Origin: an uncultured Clostridia bacterium
Lineage (GTDB): Bacteria > Bacillota > Clostridia > UBA1381
Assembly (NCBI GenBank): GCA_934454215.1
Contig: CAKSGG010000156.1
Span: 1-7,253 of the forward strand
Length of the DNA: 7,253 nt
Direction of reading: 5' to 3'
This document shows, piece by piece, positions 1-5,119 of the stretch. The notes below the pieces were generated by a model. The model was not told where the DNA came from, ran no database searches, and saw nothing but the letters and a program-made list of their open reading frames with translations. A program made the translations under genes and the position numbers. The first letter of the stretch is position 1. Each line of letters starts with the position of its first letter.

Positions 1-301
1 TCTGACCCGAATTTAAATAATATCCGCCGTTTGATTTTATCTTTAATTTTCCGTCCGATATTTCGGCAGTTGGTGCGTTATTCTCAAAATACCTGCTTGC
101 AATATTTGAGATTGAAAAATCTACCAAATACACGTTACTTCCGCTTCCCGCTACGGCAGTAGAATTAACCTCGCCGCTTGAAAAGTCGTTATAATAAACC
201 TCCGAATCCGTATAATTATCCGCCAAAGCCGTAAGCCCCATTGATGTGACAGTCATTACCGCCGCCAGTATTGCCGACGTTCTTTTTAGAGTTTTTTTCA
301 T
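1..301 (-). CDS. Secreted protein, N-terminal 100 residues only (runs off the window)
   Basis: The reading frame starts at ATG 301-299 and stays open to the window edge, so only the first 100 codons are present. The N-terminus is a clear Sec signal peptide: a basic start (MKKTLKRTS), a hydrophobic core (AILAAVMTVTSMGLT) and a likely signal peptidase I site after ALA at residues 25-27. The mature part begins DNYTDSEVYYNDFSSGEV and later has ISDGKLKIKSNGGYYL. A 'DF-x-SG' strand followed by a 'DGKLKI' strand is typical of the start of jelly-roll/concanavalin-like beta-sandwiches in extracellular carbohydrate-related proteins, and it resembles the mature start of the gene just upstream. The start is well supported by an AAGGAGG ribosome binding site 8 nt away. 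The gene lies 19 nt after the preceding stop, so it is probably co-transcribed. Function is unknown: it could be a binding module or the front of an enzyme, because any catalytic part would lie outside the window. The gene call is secure and the fold call is inference. Confidence 0.9.
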   Translation of the reverse strand, partial: MKKTLKRTSAILAAVMTVTSMGLTALADNYTDSEVYYNDFSSGEVNSTAVAGSGSNVYLVDFSISNIASRYFENNAPTAEISDGKLKIKSNGGYYLNSGQ

Positions 302-309
302 GTTTTTTG

Positions 310-316
310 CCTCCTT
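310..316 (-). promoter_or_regulatory. Ribosome binding site of the 301-1 gene
   Basis: AAGGAGG on the minus strand lies 8 nt before ATG 301. It sits entirely in the 19-nt gap after the stop codon at 323-321. It fixes the start of the partial gene and leaves little room for a separate promoter, which supports co-transcription with the gene upstream. Confidence 0.85.
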
Positions 317-320
317 AAAT

Positions 321-1673
321 TTAATTTATTTTATTGGTTATGCTTTTGAAATACGGCGTACCGCTTGTGTTCCATATATAGGTCTTAACAGTACCGCCCG
401 CATATTCGGGATTGTCAATAACTCCGCACAGCACCTCCCTTGATGAATTTGCGGCTATGCTTACCGTTGCCGTAACGGTATTTTTCAAAACGTTCTTATC
501 GCTGTATATTGCCGTAATAACGTTTACGGTTTCAGCATTGCCGCTTGTATTACTCAATTTCACCCCAACACTGCGCAAGCCGTTGTCGGTGTTTGTATCA
601 AGACTGTCAAGCGTAATATTCGGCTTTTGCTCTGTTGTAAATGTAATTGAGGAATTTTTTACTTTCTGACCCAAATCGTCAGTAACCTCAGAAAGGTCGA
701 TATTATATACGGTGCCGTATTCAAGTGTGCCGTCAAATTTAATTGTCAGCTTTTTCCCGTCAAAATCGGCAGTATAATTTTTTATCGGCTTTTCATCGGC
801 TTTTACCGCAAGTCCCGATATATCCCCTATTTCATTTGTAAATTCAAAATTCAATGTATCGGTTTCAATAAAAACATTTTCGGTATTATCCGCAACCGAA
901 GATGTTTTTATCTGCATTTTGGGTACGGTATACACTCTCACGTTGTCTATGTAAACCAAGCCCTGACCGTTAGAATTTGCAAATGTCAGATTTTGCAGTG
1001 ATTCGGATATTATCGGACCGTTTGCCGTAAGACGCACGGTATTTGAAGCCTTGTTTGTAAGAGTTGTGAGCATAGCGTCCTGTGATTTTGCATTTCTCAC
1101 ATATTCCCCGTAATCATATACGGTCTTTACACTAAACATTCCCTCGCCCGTATATCCCTCTTTGTAATTTGAGCCGCCTATTGCATTGCGTGTATCAAAT
1201 ATACAATAGGTTTTTCGGTAATCGGGGTATGTTCGTGTATATGTTTCGTATTGTCTGCCGTTGCCGCCGGCGGCAAGCTGAAACGGATTTAAACCGATTG
1301 TTCCCCAATTCTGCGAATCAAACGAATCACTGCCGTTTGACTGTGTTGCAACAGATTCAAAATCGTATTCAATAACAACGTTTTCATCTTCCGACAGTTC
1401 ATAGCTTATCGGAAATTGTATTGACGTTCCCGTATTTGACGGCTTATAGGCAAGCATTTTATTACCGTTGATTTCAACTATCGACATTTCAGCCTTACCG
1501 TCGGTTTTTGCAATAATTCCCAGCTCCGCAAGTCCTGCATCATCAATCGCTCCGACATCACAGCTTTCAAAATCCTGCATAGAAACAAGATAATTTATCT
1601 GCGTTTGAGCACTTACCGACACCATACCCGTAAACATTGCAGCCGCAATAAATGCGGAAATAAATTTTTTCAT
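321..1673 (-). CDS. Secreted multi-domain beta-sandwich protein with an SbsA/Big_5-like Ig domain
   Basis: A 450-residue exported protein. Residues 1-22 form a Sec signal peptide (MKKFISAFIAAAMFTGMVSV, probable cleavage after VSA). Residues about 27-250 look like a jelly-roll/concanavalin-like domain: it opens with YLVSMQDFESCDV, has alternating beta-type sequence, and closes with GLVYIDNVRVYTV (238-250), a typical last strand of such domains. Residues about 251-347 fit a bacterial Ig-like domain of the SbsA/Big_5 type: the strand TDTLNFEFTNEI, the 'LEYGTVYNIDLSEVTDDLGQ' stretch and the ending SSITFTT are its usual landmarks. Residues about 351-450 form a small beta-domain (VKLSNTSGNAETVNVITAIY, then GGTVKTYIWN) like the C-terminal domains of many clostridial surface proteins. 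There is no SLH domain, LPXTG motif, dockerin or C-terminal hydrophobic tail, so it is either released or held non-covalently. No catalytic motif was recognised; a carbohydrate-binding or structural accessory role is plausible but inferred. The start is fixed by a GGAGG site 6 nt upstream and by the signal peptide beginning there. The stop lies 19 nt before the next gene. Confidence 0.88.
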   Translation of the reverse strand: MKKFISAFIAAAMFTGMVSVSAQTQINYLVSMQDFESCDVGAIDDAGLAELGIIAKTDGKAEMSIVEINGNKMLAYKPSNTGTSIQFPISYELSEDENVVIEYDFESVATQSNGSDSFDSQNWGTIGLNPFQLAAGGNGRQYETYTRTYPDYRKTYCIFDTRNAIGGSNYKEGYTGEGMFSVKTVYDYGEYVRNAKSQDAMLTTLTNKASNTVRLTANGPIISESLQNLTFANSNGQGLVYIDNVRVYTVPKMQIKTSSVADNTENVFIETDTLNFEFTNEIGDISGLAVKADEKPIKNYTADFDGKKLTIKFDGTLEYGTVYNIDLSEVTDDLGQKVKNSSITFTTEQKPNITLDSLDTNTDNGLRSVGVKLSNTSGNAETVNVITAIYSDKNVLKNTVTATVSIAANSSREVLCGVIDNPEYAGGTVKTYIWNTSGTPYFKSITNKIN

Positions 1674-1687
1674 ATTATCCCTCCGTT
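1664..1687 (-). repeat. 24-bp direct repeat, copy A (functional initiation site of the 1673-321 gene)
   Basis: Read on the minus strand this is AACGGAGGGATAATA, then T, then GAAAAAAT. It contains the Shine-Dalgarno, the ATG (1673-1671) and the first two Lys codons of the gene. It matches copy B at 1829-1806 in 23 of 24 positions, exactly 142 bp apart. The only difference is the T of the ATG, which is C in copy B. Confidence 0.85.
1679..1685 (-). promoter_or_regulatory. Ribosome binding site of the 1673-321 gene
   Basis: CGGAGGG on the minus strand ends 5 nt before ATG 1673. It confirms that start and lies inside direct-repeat copy A. A small GC hairpin (1689-1702) ends only 3 nt upstream of it. 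Confidence 0.8.
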
Positions 1688-1717
1688 TCGCCGCAATCGG
1701 CGGTATAAATTCAATAC

Positions 1718-1746
1718 GGAAAAAGAAGCAAGCAGACTGCGGCTTG
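1718..1746 (-). terminator. Weak candidate hairpin-plus-T-run terminator
   Basis: On the minus strand, CAAGC (1746-1742) and GCTTG (1733-1729) can form a 5-bp stem around an 8-nt loop. They are followed by CTTC and then five T (1724-1720). The stem is short and the T run starts 4 nt late, so at best this is a leaky terminator between the SLH protein gene and the downstream pair. It could equally be chance. Confidence 0.22.
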
Positions 1747-1805
1747 AAAACACGCCGATGTATATTTATACCTCAAGTGTTTGAAAGTCACAGAATGCAC
1801 CGCTT

Positions 1806-1829
1806 ATTTTTTCGTATTATCCCTCCGTT
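1806..1829 (-). repeat. 24-bp direct repeat, copy B (dead initiation site at the end of the SLH protein gene)
   Basis: On the minus strand this reads AACGGAGGGATAATA, then C, then GAAAAAAT. The first part encodes the last residues of the SLH protein (T-E-G) and its TAA stop at 1819-1817. It duplicates the initiation region of the downstream gene (copy A) except that ATG is ACG, and the following frame stops after two Lys codons (ACG AAA AAA TAA). It therefore looks like a full ribosome binding site without a usable start. Confidence 0.85.
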
Positions 1830-4800
1830 GTGAACTTCACGCTTACCTCTCCGCTTGACGGAAACTTAATTCTAAGTCTCTTTACCGAAATTTTATCGGT
1901 TGTATCAAGCAGCTTATATTCAAGCTTATTATCCCATTCGATAATACTTTGTGCACCTTTGTATGACATAGTTACCCTGCCCGCCTCGTCTTTATGCTCA
2001 AAGCCTTCTGCGGTTTGATTTGTAAGCGGAAGATTCAGCCATAAATCATCACCCGATTTTACTCCGTCAACCTTTGCGGTTATAACTATTCCGTCGTCCG
2101 TCATTTCATAAATCCAGTTTAATGTTTTCTGTGTATTCGGAATTGAACCGTACGTTCTGAACTTTTTACCTTCTTCAATCCAGTCAAAGGTCAGCGCCTC
2201 TTTTCCGCTTACATAGAAATTACCCTCTGCGGTCATACCGTAAACTGATGACGATACCACTCCGCCCTCATCGGTAACGGAAGTATGACGAACGGACGAA
2301 ACAACACCTGCCGTATTTTTGCTTGACACCAACGACGGGCCGCCGTAATAGCTCATATTTGCCATAGCAGAATTTGCCCGTGTGCTGTTATAGAATGTAG
2401 CCGTATAAATTCCGTTGTTGCTGATTGCCGCAATACCCGGATTATCTGAGAATATTTCATGCTCGGAATCGCATGGCAGCGCCGATGGCTCAACCATTTT
2501 GTTTCTGTCAAGCATTTTATAGTACATAGGGCTGCCGCCGCCTGTTCTTGTCGAATTATCATAATAATGTCCGTAGCCTTTATCCCAAATCTGATTTATT
2601 ACGGATTCCGCACTTTCTTCATCAGCTATCAGATGCGGGAACAGATTTCCCCATGTTGCGCCCGAATCGCTGTGATTCCACATTGCTCTTGCAATAGGGA
2701 AATCCGCCGCAAGTCCCGAATAGCTGAACTGTCCGCCTCGGTTCTGCATTGTCGAGTCTGTTCTTGAAGTATAGTGCGATGTATATGCAGGGTTAAGTCC
2801 GTTTATAAAATGTCCCTCAAACAGACTGTGAAATTTTAACATTCTGTTTATGGAATCCACTATAACGTCAACCGTTTCAGGGTCTGCCATTTCACTCTTG
2901 CAGTATTCCTCCCAAAAACTTGAAAAGAAAGTACAGTTCATATGCTCATAGTTTCCGTCACAGCCACCCTGCTCAATATAATATCCGGCAGGTGCCTGAC
3001 CGACATTTTCCCAATAGCCCTTGTCGTCATTGTAGCTTGTCGCTATTCTGACACCGCGTTTGAAAAATGTATGATATCTTTCCTCGCCCGTCGCAAGATA
3101 CATATTCATCGCTGAAATAACGCCGTGAGTATATTGGTTTGACGGACCGTTTCCTCTCGCCTGCATCATCTTGTCCGTCATTATCTCAATACCCTCTTTA
3201 ATTATATCGTTATATTCGGGTTCAATGTAATTGTGCAAGTCAAAATATGCTTTCGTTATGTATTCAAGATAAAAGTTTGAGTGTGTGTAATAATAATGAT
3301 GACCCGCAATGGTGATTTGATTATCACTCATTATGTGTATATCTTCAAGCGACGATACCGCCCACAGAAAATACAGAGTTATTCTGTCTCGCAGCGCTTC
3401 ATCTCCGTAAAAATAATTCAGTTCGGAATTTATCGTATATACCGCATCATGCCACGTTCCCGAAAAATACACATTATTGAAGTCGGTTTCCCAGCATGAT
3501 GTCGGCATTTCCTTTGTTCCGTCAAGATAATCTTTACCTATGAATGAGCCTAAAAACGGGCTTTCTTTTATCAGACACTGATTTGCCATTGTGTTATACA
3601 ACGTATCAATTGCCTGTATTCCCGCCGCTTCGGCAAGCTTGTTTGAGCTTATCTGCGGCTTTTGCTCGGGTCTGTCCTCAATTACCGTAAAATCACCATT
3701 TCGGCTGTCGTAAAGCTTTAGCATTGCATTTCTTGCCTTCGCTTCAAGCGCTCCGTGACACTGTATTCCGTCCTCCGAATACACATATCCGCCCTTTAAA
3801 TCCATCGCCATTTCTGCGGTGGGTGACATTAATTTCGGTACGCCCCTTACGCATACGGTCTGTTTATTCATGTCAGACAAACACAGCTTATATACCGTAT
3901 CCGATTTCAGATTTGATGTCGTTACCGATTTTTTGGCATATGTCAAATTTACATCTGTAGGCGACGCCACAACGTTATTATCGGTATCTTTTATAACAAA
4001 GCCCGATGTTGACGCAATATTTGCCGATGTAAACTTCTGCGGCGTCCAGAAATACATCTCTTTGGGAGTGGTTTCGGAAGTTTTAAAATACGGCGCTCCT
4101 CTTACTCCCCAGCTTGACGCTCCGTTTATACCGATTTCTATTACATCATCGTCACGTCCGTTCACAACCTGTATCTGCCATATACCTGCCGAACCGTCGG
4201 GAATATTTATTATCTTCGCCATTTTGCCGTTTTCGATATAGTTTAAATCAACTCTTGCAACAACATAACCTTCTGGGTTAATAATTCTTGCAAATGCAAC
4301 AGGGTCAATTGCATTACCCGTTGTTTTTTCATATGCCGGTTTGGAAGTTGTTCTCGAAACATAAATTCTGCCCGGTGCACCGTTAAATCTTGCAAGCATT
4401 TCAAAGCCCGACATTCCAGCAATTGCCTCATACCCTTTTTGGTAAATGTTAAATTCCTTCTGAGGGTCTGTATCGGTGTCTGATACGGTATAAACATATT
4501 TTTTTGACACTGTTGTGTAAATATTTTTTGCCGCATATGAAAGCTCATAGAAATTCACTTTTTCCAACGGTGCAAACTTTTTTCCCTCACGTGCCGTCAT
4601 TATACCCGTTGTGCTTACATTTATTACACTTTGCAGTGCCCAGTCACTGATTTGACCCATATCCGTATATATTAAATCGTAATACTTTTCATCGGTGTTG
4701 AACATATCAAAATACGATTTATATATTCTTTCAAGCATAACCGCAAATTCCTGACGTGTAATTGTATCATTTGGTCTGAAATTGCCCTCACTGCCCGTTA

Positions 4801-5107
4801 TTATTCCAAGCTCGTTCATAGCTGCAATTTCTCTGAAATTAACGTCATTTTCATCTACGTCATTGAATTTTACCCTTGTCGCCGTATCTGCAACGCCTAT
4901 GGCTCTGCCCAGCATTCCGGCAGCTTCACCTCTTGTTACGGCTCTGTTTTGGTCAGTATTATCCGATTTACTTATACCATTTGAAACAACATAATTTATA
5001 ATTTCATCTCTTTTCAACTTGCTTCCGCTGCCGATTTCATCGGCATTTGCAGCCGCAAAGGATAATGAAATCACCAAAGCCGTTATAAGGCTTATTATTC
5101 TCTTCAT
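1817..5107 (-). CDS. SLH-anchored secreted putative polysaccharide lyase (alpha/alpha-toroid-like, family unassigned)
   Basis: A 1096-residue exported protein. Residues 1-22 are a Sec signal peptide (MKRIISLITALVISLSFAA, likely cleavage after ANA). Residues about 29-197 hold three S-layer homology repeats. The first two keep the TRxE core (VTRGEAAGML at 57-66, ITRQEFAVML at 116-125); the third is degenerate (VNFYELSYAA at 184-193). SLH domains bind secondary cell-wall polymer, so the protein should sit on the outer surface. Residues about 240-430 are beta-rich (for example GSAGIWQIQVVNG, then a strand-rich segment from SSWGVRGAPYF) and look like accessory Ig/beta-sandwich domains. Residues about 480-850 are helical and rich in aromatics and His, with TWHDAVYTIN (551-560), AGHHYYYTHSNFYLEY (601-616), SNQYTHG (656-662), GGCDGNYEHMN (714-724) and SRTDSTMQNRGGQ (781-793). 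Residues about 885-1096 are again beta-rich. A helical toroid followed by beta-sheets, with Asn/His/Tyr/Arg clusters, is the layout of heparinase-, alginate- and hyaluronate-lyase-type enzymes. I cannot place it in a named lyase family, and a glycosidase is not excluded. Catalytic residues and substrate are inference. Confidence 0.85.
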   Translation of the reverse strand: MKRIISLITALVISLSFAAANADEIGSGSKLKRDEIINYVVSNGISKSDNTDQNRAVTRGEAAGMLGRAIGVADTATRVKFNDVDENDVNFREIAAMNELGIITGSEGNFRPNDTITRQEFAVMLERIYKSYFDMFNTDEKYYDLIYTDMGQISDWALQSVINVSTTGIMTAREGKKFAPLEKVNFYELSYAAKNIYTTVSKKYVYTVSDTDTDPQKEFNIYQKGYEAIAGMSGFEMLARFNGAPGRIYVSRTTSKPAYEKTTGNAIDPVAFARIINPEGYVVARVDLNYIENGKMAKIINIPDGSAGIWQIQVVNGRDDDVIEIGINGASSWGVRGAPYFKTSETTPKEMYFWTPQKFTSANIASTSGFVIKDTDNNVVASPTDVNLTYAKKSVTTSNLKSDTVYKLCLSDMNKQTVCVRGVPKLMSPTAEMAMDLKGGYVYSEDGIQCHGALEAKARNAMLKLYDSRNGDFTVIEDRPEQKPQISSNKLAEAAGIQAIDTLYNTMANQCLIKESPFLGSFIGKDYLDGTKEMPTSCWETDFNNVYFSGTWHDAVYTINSELNYFYGDEALRDRITLYFLWAVSSLEDIHIMSDNQITIAGHHYYYTHSNFYLEYITKAYFDLHNYIEPEYNDIIKEGIEIMTDKMMQARGNGPSNQYTHGVISAMNMYLATGEERYHTFFKRGVRIATSYNDDKGYWENVGQAPAGYYIEQGGCDGNYEHMNCTFFSSFWEEYCKSEMADPETVDVIVDSINRMLKFHSLFEGHFINGLNPAYTSHYTSRTDSTMQNRGGQFSYSGLAADFPIARAMWNHSDSGATWGNLFPHLIADEESAESVINQIWDKGYGHYYDNSTRTGGGSPMYYKMLDRNKMVEPSALPCDSEHEIFSDNPGIAAISNNGIYTATFYNSTRANSAMANMSYYGGPSLVSSKNTAGVVSSVRHTSVTDEGGVVSSSVYGMTAEGNFYVSGKEALTFDWIEEGKKFRTYGSIPNTQKTLNWIYEMTDDGIVITAKVDGVKSGDDLWLNLPLTNQTAEGFEHKDEAGRVTMSYKGAQSIIEWDNKLEYKLLDTTDKISVKRLRIKFPSSGEVSVKFTTEG

Positions 5108-5113
5108 ATTCAG

Positions 5114-5119
5114 CCTCCT
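5114..5119 (-). promoter_or_regulatory. Ribosome binding site that sets the SLH protein start and overlaps the upstream stop
   Basis: AGGAGG on the minus strand lies 6 nt before ATG 5107. A longer frame with ATG at 5131 exists, but it would add eight residues (MSTDRRLN) in front of the signal peptide and overlap the upstream coding sequence. The 5107 start has both the Shine-Dalgarno and the basic signal-peptide start MKR. The TAG stop of the upstream gene (5120-5118) shares bases with this site, an arrangement that favours translational coupling. Confidence 0.88.

Larger units (their letters stand above)
1674..1816 (-). other. 143-bp intergenic region, possible inserted or duplicated leader
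   Basis: This is the only sizeable gap in the window. It carries no open frame with a ribosome binding site. Its two ends are the 24-bp direct repeats, and the 118 bp between them (1688-1805) match nothing else I can see here. On the minus strand a perfect 5-bp GC stem (CGCCG, loop ATTG, CGGCG; 1702-1689) sits just before the ribosome binding site. A second weak hairpin lies at 1746-1729. Promoter-like pieces exist: TATAAAT after TTGAGG with no proper spacing, and TTGCTT, 18 nt, TATACC. None matches consensus well enough to call. The region could hold an internal promoter or a weak attenuator for the downstream pair of genes, but the sequence alone does not decide. Confidence 0.5.

Noticed and set aside
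1740..1816. Internal promoter in the 143-bp gap
   Set aside because: TATA-like stretches exist, but no -35/-10 pair has both good matches and 16-18 bp spacing, so it is not called as a feature.
1664..1829. IS element or CRISPR explanation for the 24-bp direct repeats
   Set aside because: There are only two copies, with no terminal inverted repeats, no transposase and no regular array. The unit is simply the initiation region of the downstream gene.
2353..2562. Minus-strand out-of-frame open frames (2353-2562 and 4243-4548)
   Set aside because: Both are nested in a different frame of the SLH protein gene and their translations look like random low-quality protein.
3819..4241. 140-residue plus-strand open frame
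   Set aside because: It lies wholly antisense to the SLH protein gene, has no ribosome binding site I can see, and its composition is that of a reverse-complement shadow. The other plus-strand frames in the window are rejected for the same reason.
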